A stretch of DNA of 37,744 nucleotides, from the NCBI RefSeq assembly GCF_003612125.1, contig NZ_RAWI01000043.1, positions 1 through 37,744 of the forward strand. Direction: 5' to 3'. Below the pieces are notes generated by a model. That model saw nothing but the letters and a program-made list of their open reading frames with translations. It was not told the DNA's origin and did no database searches. Position 1 is the stretch's first letter. Each line of letters begins with the position of its first letter. Below, piece by piece: positions 23,974-35,830 of this stretch. The stretch comes from Corallococcus praedator. GTDB lineage: Bacteria; Myxococcota; Myxococcia; Myxococcales; Myxococcaceae. The translations under genes were made by a program, and so were the position numbers.

Positions 23974-24024
23974 CGACGCGGTTCGACGCGTTTCGACGCG
24001 TCGAAACATGTCGGCATCGACGCG
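23974..24024. promoter_or_regulatory. Palindrome and CGACGCG repeat array (candidate enhancer site)
   Basis: GTTTCGACGCGTCGAAAC (23990-24007) is a perfect 18-base palindrome. CGACGCG occurs at 23974, 23984, 23994 and 24018: three at exact 10-base steps and a fourth 24 further. The array spans about -68 to -118 from the predicted sigma-54 start, where an NtrC-family activator would bind. It also lies just past the activator gene's stop. Confidence 0.65.
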
Positions 24025-24031
24025 TCGGACG

Positions 24032-28367
<4,336 letters not shown>

Positions 28368-28371
<4 letters not shown>

Positions 28372-28559
28372 GGGCGCAGGCTCCGGTGCGCCACCCAGCC
28401 GCCCAGGGCGATGACGCCCAGCCACACGACGAAGGGAAGGTAGGCGGGCGCGCCTTCCGCCAGCCACAGTCGCCGCAGCGGGGAGCCGAACAGCAGCACC
28501 GCGACGGCGAACACCAGCAGCGACGGCATGGCGGGAGGTTCCGCGGGAGGCCGCGACAT
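28368..28559 (-). CDS. Small two-helix membrane protein coupled to the kinase (CbrX-like)
   Basis: About 63 aa from ATG 28559: a short Pro-rich start, a membrane helix (MPSLLVFAVAVLLFGSPL), a loop, and a second helix (LPFVVWLGVIALGGWVA) ending HRSLRP. The stop overlaps the kinase start as ATGA, a sign of translational coupling. Pseudomonas CbrA is preceded by a small coupled gene, cbrX; placement and size match, but I cannot show sequence homology. The true start is uncertain. No Shine-Dalgarno is visible before 28559 or before in-frame ATG 28526, and the frame is open to 28664. The ATPase gene diverges at 28618. Confidence 0.65.
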
Positions 28560-28617
28560 GCGCGTGAGGATATCAGCCCCGTCGGGCGCGAGGGGGGCCG
28601 TGATAAGCCGGCGGCCC

Positions 28618-30156
28618 ATGGCTCCCCCGGAAGTCCCCCCCTTCTCCGAGCTGTCCCAGTTCACCCTCGACCGCGAATCCCTGCGGCTGCTGCCGGAGTC
28701 CTTCTGCCGCCGCCTGGGCGTCGCGGTGATGGGGAAGGTGGACGCCGCGCGGGAGCAGGCGCCGGTGACGGTGGCGATGCTGCATCCGGACGACCTGTCC
28801 GTGCGCTACCGCATCGCGGACTTCCTGCGGCGTCCCGTGCAGCCGGTGCGGCTGAACCGGTACGAAATCGACACCGCGCTGGAGGTGGGGTTCGGCGCGG
28901 GGCCCCACGTCTCGGTGGATGTGGTGCTGCGTCCGGGCACGCCCCTGTCGCAGAAGCCCACGCCGGTGGAGCTGGTGGACCACGTGCTGACGCGGGCGGT
29001 GGAGCAGGGCGCGTCCGACGTCCACCTGGAGAGCTACCCGGACGACGTGGACCTGCGCTACCGCGTCGACGGCATCCTGCATCAGGCGTACACGGACATC
29101 TCCCCGGACTCACTGCCGGAGGTGGTGGGCCGCATCAAGGTGCTGGCCGGGCTGGACATCTCCGAGCGGCGCAGGCCGCAGGACGGCCGGCTGCGCGCGC
29201 TCTACCACGGGGCGGCGGGGCCCAAGGCGGTGGACTTCCGCGTGAGCGTGGTGCCGTCGCCGTCCGGTGAGGACGTGGTCATCCGCCTGCTCGACGCCTC
29301 GGTGGGCCTGGTGCCGGTGGAGAAGCTGGGCATGACGCCGGAGGTGCAGGCGACGGTGCTCAGGCTGCTGGGCAATCCGGAGGGGCTGGTGCTGGTGACG
29401 GGGCCCACGGGCAGCGGGAAGACGACGACGCTGTACGCGGCGCTGGCCCGGCTCAACGACGGGCGCAAGAAGATCATCACCGCGGAGGACCCCATCGAAT
29501 ACCTGGTCCCCAAGGTGAACCAGAAGCAGGTGTCGCCGCAGATGCCGCACCTGACGTTGCTGCGCGCGCTGCTGCGCCAGGACCCCAACGTGATGCTGGT
29601 GGGGGAGATTCGCGACCTGGAGACGGGCAGCACCGCGCTGATGGCGGCCTCCACCGGGCACGTGGTGCTGGGCACGCTGCACACGGCGGATGCGATTGGC
29701 ACGGTCAGCCGCCTGCGGGGGCTGAAGCTGGAGGACGGGGACATCGCGGAGGCGCTGCTCGCGGTGCTGGCCCAGCGCCTGGTGCGACGCATCTGTCCGG
29801 AGTGCTCCGCGCCCGCGACGCCCACGCCGGAGCAGGTGGCGCTGCTGGGGCCACTCCTGGATGGCGTGCAGCCCCGGGCGGGGCAGGGCTGCGATGCGTG
29901 TCGTCACACCGGCTTCAAGGGCCGGGTGGGGCTGTTTGAATTGCTGGTGGTGGACCCCGACCTGCAACTGCTCATCGGCACCGGCGCGCCCGTCGTGCAG
30001 CTTCGCCGGCACGCGGTGGCCCGGGGCTTCCGCACGCTGGTGCAGGACGCCCTGGAGAAGGTGGCGCAAGGTGTCACCACGCTGCATGAGCTGACGCGCG
30101 TGGTGCCGTACCGCTACCTCGTCACGGAGCGGGAGGAGCGCGGCCGGGCGGGCTGA
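28618..30156 (+). CDS. GspE/PilB-family secretion ATPase
   Basis: A 512-aa ATPase powering a type II secretion or type IV pilus machine from the cytoplasmic face. The N-terminal T2SSE_N-like domain (about 1-100) is followed by Walker A GPTGSGKTTT (262-271), the Asp box AEDPIEY, Walker B VMLVGEIRD (325-333), the His box GTLHTADA, and a zinc site of Cys393, Cys396, Cys425 and Cys428. No other secretion genes lie in the window, so it is a stand-alone copy; myxobacteria carry several. An in-frame ATG at 28558 has a better ribosome site (GGGAGG 7 bases ahead) but would abut the divergent small gene; 28618 matches the usual protein start. The stop is 5 bases from the convergent kinase stop. Confidence 0.88.
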   Translation: MAPPEVPPFSELSQFTLDRESLRLLPESFCRRLGVAVMGKVDAAREQAPVTVAMLHPDDLSVRYRIADFLRRPVQPVRLNRYEIDTALEVGFGAGPHVSVDVVLRPGTPLSQKPTPVELVDHVLTRAVEQGASDVHLESYPDDVDLRYRVDGILHQAYTDISPDSLPEVVGRIKVLAGLDISERRRPQDGRLRALYHGAAGPKAVDFRVSVVPSPSGEDVVIRLLDASVGLVPVEKLGMTPEVQATVLRLLGNPEGLVLVTGPTGSGKTTTLYAALARLNDGRKKIITAEDPIEYLVPKVNQKQVSPQMPHLTLLRALLRQDPNVMLVGEIRDLETGSTALMAASTGHVVLGTLHTADAIGTVSRLRGLKLEDGDIAEALLAVLAQRLVRRICPECSAPATPTPEQVALLGPLLDGVQPRAGQGCDACRHTGFKGRVGLFELLVVDPDLQLLIGTGAPVVQLRRHAVARGFRTLVQDALEKVAQGVTTLHELTRVVPYRYLVTEREERGRAG

Positions 30157-30161
30157 CGGCG

Positions 30162-31742
30162 TCAGTCCAGCGTCGTGTCCAGTCCCTGGGGCAGCAGCAC
30201 GGTGAACGCGGAGCCCTGCCCGAGCGTGCTCCGGACCTGGACGATGCCGCCGTGGGCTTCGACGATCTGCTGGGTGATGAAGAGGCCCAGCCCCAGCCCT
30301 CCGTAGTTGCGCTCGGACACCGCGCGCACGAAGCGCTCGAAGACGCGGGGCTGGTGCTCCGGCGCGATGCCAATGCCTTCGTCCTGCACGGTGAGCAGGG
30401 CCAGCCTGGAGTCCATGCGCACGTGGACGCGGATGGGCTTTCCCGCGCCGTACTTGAGCGCGTTGGTGATGAGGTTGGTCAGCACCTGCTCCATCCGGGC
30501 CCGGTCCCAGTTGCCGGGGATGGGGGCGGGCGCCTCCAGCTCCACCGTGCAGCCCGCCTGCTGGGCCTGCGGCGTGTAGCGGGAAATCACCTCCCGTGCG
30601 AGCGCGGTCAGGTCCATGGGCGACCGGTCCAACCGCAGCTGGCCCATGCTGATGCGGGAGACGTCCAGCAGGTCCTCGATGAGGTCCGCGAGCTTGCGGA
30701 CCTGTCGGCGCGCCACATCCAGGTCGCGGGCCAGACGCACCACGGGCAGGGTGGCCTCCGGGTGGTTCTCCACGGCGCGCAGCAGGGACGTCAGCTTCAG
30801 TTGCAGCGGCGTCAGCGGCGTCTTCAGCTCATGCGAGGCGACGGACAGGAACTCGTCCCGGGCGAGCACGGCGTCCCGCAGCATCTCCACCTCGCGCCGC
30901 TCCTGGGTCTGCTTGCGCTGCGTGAAGTCGCGCGTCACCTTGGCGAAGCCCCGCAGTGTCCCTTGTGGGTCATACAGCGCGGTGATGACGACGCTGGCCC
31001 AGAAGCGGCTGCCGTCCTTGCGGATCCGCCAGGCCTCTTCCTCGAAGCGCCCCTCCTCCGCCGCCACCCGGAGGGCCCGTTGGGGCTTGTCCCGGGCCAC
31101 GTCCTCCGGGGGATAGAAGCGGCCGAAGTACTGCCCGAGGACCTCCTCGGCCCGGTAGTTCTTGATGCGCTCGGCCCCCGCGTTCCAGGTGCTGACGCGG
31201 CCTTCGGGGTCGAGCATGTAGATGGCGTAGTCCTGGATGTTCTCGACCAGCAGCCGGAAGCGCTCTTCGCTCTGGAGCAGGCGCTCCTGGGCCAGCTTGC
31301 GCTCGGTGAAGTCGCGCGTCACCTTGCCGAAGCCCTGCAGGGTCCCCTGGCCGTCGCGCAGCGCGGTGATGATGACGTTGGCCCAGAAGCGGCTGCCGTC
31401 CTTGCGCAGCCGCCACCCCTCCTCCTCGAAGCGGCCCTCCCGGGCGACCTGCTCCAGCTCCGCCTGGGGCTTGCCCCGGGCCACGTCCTCCGGGGGATAG
31501 AAGCGGCTGAAGTGCTGCCCGAGGATCTCCTCGGCCCGGTAGCCCTTGATGCGCTCGGCCCCCGCGTTCCAACTGGCGACGCGCCCCTCCAGGTCCAGGG
31601 TCAGGATGGCGTAGTCCCTGACGTTGTCGATGAGCAGGCGCAGCTGGGCATCCACGTCCGGGTTGCCGTGGCTGCTGACGTAGGTGATGCCCCCGTTGTC
31701 CGGGGATTCGGACTGGAGGCGGTCATCCAGGGAGCTTCGCAT
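30162..31742 (-). CDS. Soluble histidine kinase with two near-identical PAS domains
   Basis: A 526-aa cytoplasmic kinase without membrane segments. PAS1 (43-149) and PAS2 (171-277) are offset by exactly 128 residues and share long identical runs such as WNAGAERIK, RFYPPEDVAR and RKDGSRFWA. HisKA follows with His304 in ASHELKTPL, then a HATPase domain with NLITNALKYG, DEGIGIAPE and GGLGLGLFI. This NxxxxF-type PAS often senses light, redox state or a small ligand, but no cofactor residue is obvious. No response regulator is adjacent, so it is an orphan kinase. ATG 31742 is the best start; an in-frame GTG at 31850 would add 36 residues without any ribosome site. It converges on the secretion ATPase with 5 bases between stops. 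Confidence 0.88.
   Translation of the reverse strand: MRSSLDDRLQSESPDNGGITYVSSHGNPDVDAQLRLLIDNVRDYAILTLDLEGRVASWNAGAERIKGYRAEEILGQHFSRFYPPEDVARGKPQAELEQVAREGRFEEEGWRLRKDGSRFWANVIITALRDGQGTLQGFGKVTRDFTERKLAQERLLQSEERFRLLVENIQDYAIYMLDPEGRVSTWNAGAERIKNYRAEEVLGQYFGRFYPPEDVARDKPQRALRVAAEEGRFEEEAWRIRKDGSRFWASVVITALYDPQGTLRGFAKVTRDFTQRKQTQERREVEMLRDAVLARDEFLSVASHELKTPLTPLQLKLTSLLRAVENHPEATLPVVRLARDLDVARRQVRKLADLIEDLLDVSRISMGQLRLDRSPMDLTALAREVISRYTPQAQQAGCTVELEAPAPIPGNWDRARMEQVLTNLITNALKYGAGKPIRVHVRMDSRLALLTVQDEGIGIAPEHQPRVFERFVRAVSERNYGGLGLGLFITQQIVEAHGGIVQVRSTLGQGSAFTVLLPQGLDTTLD
30912..31616. repeat. Intragenic duplication of about 320 bp encoding the two PAS domains
   Basis: Segments 30912-31232 and 31296-31616 encode PAS2 and PAS1. 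They are offset by 384 bp and share long identical stretches, for example around 31101 and 31485. The similarity at base level implies recent duplication or ongoing gene conversion. Confidence 0.8.
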
Positions 31743-31927
31743 GCGCTGAAGCGTAATCCCTCGGAGGGGGCTCTCCGCCAGTGTCGCACGGTAGCTTTCT
31801 CCTCCGGACACTCCCGCCCGGGAGGTATGCGCCCAGGCGGGCGGCTCCACTGATCAGCAGGCAGGCGGGCGATCAACGATAGGATGCAGCCCGTCCGCAC
31901 TCCCGACAGGAGCGCGGAATCTCCCGC

Positions 31928-32836
31928 ATGGTCTCCCTCGTCGAGCAGTGGCCCCGTGTGCCACCCGAACTCCGCTGGTCGTCCTGGGAGCCCCTGCAGG
32001 GCGCCGGGCGGAGTCGCACGCTTCCTGCCGAGCCCGGGCTGTATCGCATCCGGCGCCGCGACCGCCCGTTCCTGGACTACCTGGGCCAGACACGGAACTC
32101 ACTCCGAGGACGGCTTGCGATGCTGAAGGGTGTCCATGGCGACGTCATGCCCTACCGAGACCCCCACACCGCGGCGCCGGCGCTCTGGGCCCTGCGTCAA
32201 TTGGAAGGGGCCACCTTCGAGGTCTCCGTGGTGGAGGTGCAGGGCAGTGTGCCGACGCGGAAGGGACTCGAAGCCCTGGCCATCGCGGCCCACCGTCAGG
32301 AGCATGGGCAGTCTCCCACCGTGAGCTTTGGCCGCATGCCCCAGGGCTTTCGCATGTCGAGCCCGAACAACGCGCTCCTCGTGTCCCAGGGCAAGCGCTT
32401 CCGGGGAGGACCCGCGGTCGGGTCGCTTGCGTGTCATTCGCCCGGCGTCCCGCCCGCTGGACCCCTGGAGGGCCCCGTGGAATCCCCGTCCTGGTGCGGG
32501 CACCGCTGGTCGCCGTGGATTCCCCTGGAGGAGGTGGACGCCCGCGCCGGGTCGCTCCTGGATGCGCGCGGGCTCTACCGGATCCGGGGAGTGGGCCAGC
32601 AGGCCCTGCTCTACGTGGGCGAGGGGAACATCGCGAACCGGCTCCAGGTCCACGCGAAGAAGGTCCTGGTGGCTGGACATGCCCAGGGCGTGCTGTTCGC
32701 CGCGGCGGAGCGACTGGAGTGCTCCTGGGTGGCCGGGTCCTGGCTGGACCACCAACGTCTGGAATTGGAGAACGACCTCATCGCGGCGCATGTGCTGCTC
32801 ACAGGCGCTCCTCCGGCCGCGCAATTCCTGGGTTGA
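31928..32836 (+). CDS. Protein with two tandem GIY-YIG-like nuclease domains
   Basis: A 302-aa soluble protein made of two diverged copies of one unit. Each opens RWSxWxPL (16-23 and 193-200). Each then shows GLYRIR (37-42 and 215-220), followed 14 residues on by YLG or YVG (51-53 and 229-231), an Arg in the next helix (R60/R62 and R238), and a late Glu (E115; E279 or E281). These are the GIY, YIG, Arg and Glu marks of the GIY-YIG nuclease fold. The middle has an N-rich loop, SSPNNALL, at 144-151. Whether both copies cut DNA is not known. It diverges from the PAS kinase and has AGGAG only at a long distance (about 14 bases), so ATG 31928 is probable rather than certain. Confidence 0.68.
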   Translation: MVSLVEQWPRVPPELRWSSWEPLQGAGRSRTLPAEPGLYRIRRRDRPFLDYLGQTRNSLRGRLAMLKGVHGDVMPYRDPHTAAPALWALRQLEGATFEVSVVEVQGSVPTRKGLEALAIAAHRQEHGQSPTVSFGRMPQGFRMSSPNNALLVSQGKRFRGGPAVGSLACHSPGVPPAGPLEGPVESPSWCGHRWSPWIPLEEVDARAGSLLDARGLYRIRGVGQQALLYVGEGNIANRLQVHAKKVLVAGHAQGVLFAAAERLECSWVAGSWLDHQRLELENDLIAAHVLLTGAPPAAQFLG

Positions 32837-32866
32837 ACCCAGACGCCCGCCTCGCGTCACGAAGGA

Positions 32867-32884
32867 TGGGAGCTTCCACTCCCA
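32867..32884. terminator. Hairpin between the GIY-YIG gene and the convergent cysteine-rich remnant
   Basis: TGGGAG (32867-32872) pairs with CTCCCA (32879-32884) across a 6-base loop, 30 bases after the GIY-YIG stop. The stem is modest and no T-run follows. Confidence 0.4.
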
Positions 32885-32929
32885 CCCTCCCGATGAAGCG
32901 GTGGCGTGCACCGCCTTGCGGCCGTCAGC

Positions 32930-33385
32930 TCAGAGGCCGTCCGCGTAGCACCAGCCCGTGGTGCGGTCGTAGCCGCCACCGGCGAGCGGATACCCGATGA
33001 AGCCCAGCTCCTCACCGGCGCCGCAGTCCGACCGGGCGCGGGCATAGCGCAGGCAGGTGCCGTGCCCCGTGCCGGCCAGGTCCACGCAGGCGCCGCGCGC
33101 GCCCTCGGTGCCGCAGAACTCGGCGAAGCCCAGGCTGCACGTCTCCCCGATGAGCGCCGGGTCGAAGGCGAAGCCGATGGGCTCCAGCACGGACTGCTCG
33201 ATGCACAGGCCGTAGACGCCGCAGACCGTGCCGCTCGGGCAGCCGGGGACGGCCGCCATCGGGTCACACGTGGCCAGACACTGCCGCGCCTCCGTGAACA
33301 GGTCCGTACAGGCGAAGCCCTGCGCGCAGTCCGTCGTCGCCAGCCCGCTGGAGGTCGGCGCCGCCGTATACGCGCACGCCTCGCC
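32930..33385 (-). pseudogene. 5'-truncated cysteine-rich secreted protein gene
   Basis: The frame read from 33385 to the TGA at 32930 encodes 151 residues with about a dozen spaced cysteines: GEACAYTAAP, DCAQGFACTDLF, QCLATCDP, GCPSGTVCGVYGLCIE and others. This is typical of myxobacterial cysteine-rich lipoproteins or surface proteins. The cysteine pattern starts well before the first ATG at 33259, so that ATG cannot be the true start. An in-frame TGA stands at 33386-33388, immediately upstream. No signal peptide is present. Beyond this point the base composition drops to about 45% GC. The gene therefore looks cut at its 5' end by an insertion or rearrangement. Confidence 0.6.
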
Positions 33386-33461
33386 TCAATTCGACGTCAC
33401 GTTTCCATCCATTTTGTTTGAGATGGGAATAACTGGGATTCTCAGCTTGCGAGTCTCAAGG
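33386..33461. other. Short AT-rich segment at the broken gene end
   Basis: These 76 bases are about 45% GC, against about 70% around them. On the minus strand they stay open in frame with the cysteine-rich remnant: ATG at 33412, eight codons, then TGA at 33386. GTCTCA (33453-33458) and TGAGAC (33471-33476) form a short inverted repeat at the far edge. This may be a mobile-element scar; no transposase or clear target duplication is visible. Confidence 0.4.
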
Positions 33462-33484
33462 TCGCGAAAGTGAGACGCGGACCT

Positions 33485-34057
33485 TCACGCGGGCCTGCGT
33501 TCGTAGCTCAAGAAGACGACGCCGCTTGGAAGGCTGCGGGACCCCGTGAGTTGGAGGCGATGGGGCGCGAAGCCCGCGTCGACGAGCTTGATGCCAGAGC
33601 CCACGATGACGGGATTGAGCTTGATGACATACGCGTCGATCTCCGGAAGCAGTTCGGCCGCGAGCGCCCCGCCACCGCACAGCCAGATACCCAACCCGTC
33701 CCGGGCCTTCAGCTCCCGCACGGTGGCCAGCGGGGTGCTGGAGAGCTTGACGGTGGGGTCGGGGCTCTGGGTGAGGGTGCGCGAGAACAGGTAATGCTCC
33801 AGGTGGGGATAGGCATTGGTGACGCCCGCGTCCAATCCCACCTGGTAGGTGTGTCGGCCCTCCAGGACCGTGTCGAAGTGCTTCCCCGGGCCGGAGAGGC
33901 CGCGCAATGCGCGGTAGGCGGCCGGGAGCGTCTCCGGATACTCGGCGGCGATCGCGTCCAGGTAGTCCGGCTCCAGGGCGAAGAAGTCGAAGGTGCCGTG
34001 GGGCGAGGCGATGAAGCCATCGAGGGTGGCGGCGACGTAATAGGTGAGCTTTCTCAT
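33485..34057 (-). CDS. Dihydrofolate reductase-family (RibD C-terminal) protein
   Basis: A 190-aa cytoplasmic protein. MRKLTYYVAATLDGFIA at the start, LEGRHTYQVG, and LCGGGALAAELLPEIDAYVIKLNPVIVGSGIKL near the end are the standard landmarks of the RibD_C/DHFR-like fold, which binds NADPH. Members reduce small heterocycles, but stand-alone copies like this one have no fixed substrate. ATG 34057 has AAGGA 5 bases upstream, preceded by AGGAGG. The gene diverges from the small anchored protein at 34191 and is not linked to riboflavin or folate genes here. Confidence 0.85.
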   Translation of the reverse strand: MRKLTYYVAATLDGFIASPHGTFDFFALEPDYLDAIAAEYPETLPAAYRALRGLSGPGKHFDTVLEGRHTYQVGLDAGVTNAYPHLEHYLFSRTLTQSPDPTVKLSSTPLATVRELKARDGLGIWLCGGGALAAELLPEIDAYVIKLNPVIVGSGIKLVDAGFAPHRLQLTGSRSLPSGVVFLSYERRPA

Positions 34058-34155
34058 GCGGATCCTTCCTCCTGTCCGCGTGGCTTACACCACCGAGCGA
34101 GGCTCCGGGCTCCCGGTGTGCCCGAGCTCCAGGGCGCCTGCTAGAACCGGACATC

Positions 34156-34174
34156 CGACCCCGTGGCGGGGTCG
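34156..34174 (+). promoter_or_regulatory. Leader hairpin before the 122-aa gene
   Basis: CGACCCCG (34156-34163) and CGGGGTCG (34167-34174) form an 8-bp perfect stem with a 3-base loop, ending 16 bases before ATG 34191 and just ahead of the ribosome site. It could modulate translation or protect the 5' end. Confidence 0.4.
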
Positions 34175-34190
34175 CAAGCGAGGCAGGTCC

Positions 34191-34559
34191 ATGCGGGTGC
34201 TGTGGTTCTTGGGAGGAGCGGTGACGGGGGCCATCCTGACGGTCGTCACCGGCGTCGTGCTCTGGTTGCAGGACACGGGGCCCGTGCGAGCACAGATCCA
34301 GGTGCGCGTGGAGAACCACACCGGACAGGACGTCCAGGAGGTCCGCCTCGAGCACGCGGATGGCCAGGTCGTCCAGCGCCTGCTGCTCAAGGGTGAATCC
34401 CTGGCCCTGTCCTACGTGCCCCGGGGCGAATCGTCATACAGGCTCGTCGCGGTCCTGGAGGATGGACGGGAGCTGAGGGGCGGCGCCGGCTACATCGAGC
34501 GGGGGGCTTCGACGCGGGAGGTGCTGGAGCCGGAGCGGGTGGTCTCCTCCGACCCGTGA
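34191..34559 (+). CDS. Small membrane-anchored beta-domain protein
   Basis: A 122-aa protein with an N-terminal membrane helix (VLWFLGGAVTGAILTVVTGVV) followed by a strand-rich extracytoplasmic domain: IQVRVENHTGQDVQEVRLEH and then SYVPRGESSYRLVAVLEDGREL. The helix is uncleaved or a signal anchor. The domain resembles small fibronectin- or transthyretin-like folds, but I recognise no family. ATG 34191 follows GAGG by 9 bases; an in-frame start at 34044 would add 49 residues that run through the upstream gene and are not believable. It diverges from the DHFR-like gene. Confidence 0.65.
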   Translation: MRVLWFLGGAVTGAILTVVTGVVLWLQDTGPVRAQIQVRVENHTGQDVQEVRLEHADGQVVQRLLLKGESLALSYVPRGESSYRLVAVLEDGRELRGGAGYIERGASTREVLEPERVVSSDP

Positions 34560-34638
34560 CGTCTGTCATTGCGCGGCGGCGGCCCACCCTGGCGCGTGCG
34601 CAAGAAGGCATGTCAGCGGTGATCCGTATCCTCGCCGC

Positions 34639-35775
34639 ATGTCCATCCTTGAAGGACTGCCCACGGTCTGCATGGGCATGCTGTCCACCAGTGGAGGTTC
34701 GTCCATCGCGGCGCTCAGCCTGGGCGCGGCGCTGAGGCAGGAGGGGCTCGCGGTCCGCTACCTGCATTGTGATCCGCTGGGCGCGCGCCCGGAGGGGACG
34801 CGGGTGTTGTCTCCGGAGCGGGCGCTGCTGGCCGCGCACAGCCTGGACGTGGACGCGGCCTTCACCAGTCCGCTGGAGGTGTGCGAACAGCTGCTGCGCC
34901 TCCATGACACGGCGCCCTTCGGGCTGCTGCACCTGCACAACCTCCAGGTCTTCGGCCTGCCCGCGTACTTCCTGCGGCGGCTGCGGGGCGTGCCGTACGT
35001 GGTGACCTTCCACGGCTCGGACGTGCTCAACGATGCGCTGCTCGGGACGCGGCCGGAGGTCACCCGCGAGGTGCTGCGGGACGCGGCGGCGGTGACGTGC
35101 GTGTCGCGCTACCTGGCGGACGCGCTGGCGCACCGGCTGCCGGAGCTGCCCCCGGCGGATGTCGTCCACAACTTCCTCCGGCCGGAGCTGCGGCGCCCGT
35201 GGACCCCGGGGGCGGAGCTGGCGGATCGGTTCCTCCACGTGTCATCCCTCCGGCCGGTGAAGCGGCCGGAGCTGCTGCTGGCGGCCTTCGCCCGTCTGCA
35301 CGCGAGCCGGCCCCACGCCACCCTGCGACTGGTCACCACCCACCGGGGGGCCATCCGGGCCCGGGAGCTGCTGGAGTCCCATCCGCTGCGCGACGCAATC
35401 ACGGTGCTGGTGGGGGAGGACGACACGGAGGTGCTGGCGCGCGAGTACCAGCAGGCCACGGCGCTGGTGCTCACCTCGCGCTTCGAGTCCTTCGGGCTGG
35501 TCATGCTGGAGGCCCTCGCGCACGGCCTGCCGGTGGTGGCGCCGGCGGTGGGCGGCATCCCGGAGGTGCTGGGGACGGACTGGCCCCTGCTCGTCCGGGG
35601 AGACACGGCGGACCCGGACGCCTACGCGGCGCGGATGGCCCAGGTGGCGGACGGCGCGGTGAAGCCCCTGCTGCGCGAGCGGGCCGAAGGGGTGCTCGCG
35701 CGCTTCGATGGTTCGCGGCAGGTGGCGGACTACGTGCGCGTCTACGCGCGGGCCCTGTCGGCGGGGTCGGCATGA
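34639..35775 (+). CDS. GT4-family glycosyltransferase (BshA-like)
   Basis: A 378-aa GT-B fold enzyme. The N-terminal domain has the donor-side SGGSS loop and HLHNLQ/VTFHGSDV. The C-terminal domain has SLRPVKRPELLLAAF and the GT4 signature ESFGLVMLEALAHGLPVVA with the E-x7-E pair, followed by GGIPEVLG. The best-known relatives by layout are BshA-type enzymes that put GlcNAc on malate, but capsule and antibiotic glycosyltransferases look alike, so the acceptor is open. The start codon at 34639 has no obvious ribosome site. The gene is followed after 55 bases by the asparagine-synthetase-like gene on the same strand. Confidence 0.78.
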   Translation: MSILEGLPTVCMGMLSTSGGSSIAALSLGAALRQEGLAVRYLHCDPLGARPEGTRVLSPERALLAAHSLDVDAAFTSPLEVCEQLLRLHDTAPFGLLHLHNLQVFGLPAYFLRRLRGVPYVVTFHGSDVLNDALLGTRPEVTREVLRDAAAVTCVSRYLADALAHRLPELPPADVVHNFLRPELRRPWTPGAELADRFLHVSSLRPVKRPELLLAAFARLHASRPHATLRLVTTHRGAIRARELLESHPLRDAITVLVGEDDTEVLAREYQQATALVLTSRFESFGLVMLEALAHGLPVVAPAVGGIPEVLGTDWPLLVRGDTADPDAYAARMAQVADGAVKPLLRERAEGVLARFDGSRQVADYVRVYARALSAGSA

Positions 35776-35830
35776 AGGCGGACGGACGCGCTGGGCCTTG
35801 GAGGCCCCTTCACGGACTGGGAGACGGTGC

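Noticed and set aside
23974-24024. CGACGCG repeats as a CRISPR or tandem-repeat array
   Set aside because: Units are only 7-10 bases with no spacers; the position relative to a sigma-54 promoter fits a protein-binding array better.
32828-32842. CTGGGTTGAACCCAG as a terminator hairpin of the GIY-YIG gene
   Set aside because: The arms meet with a single central base, so it cannot fold as a stable hairpin; kept only as a motif observation.
33386-33412. Eight-codon frame ending TGA ahead of the cysteine-rich remnant, considered as a possible selenocysteine (TGA) readthrough
   Set aside because: No SECIS-like hairpin follows the TGA, and the residues ahead form no signal peptide. A broken gene is the simpler reading.
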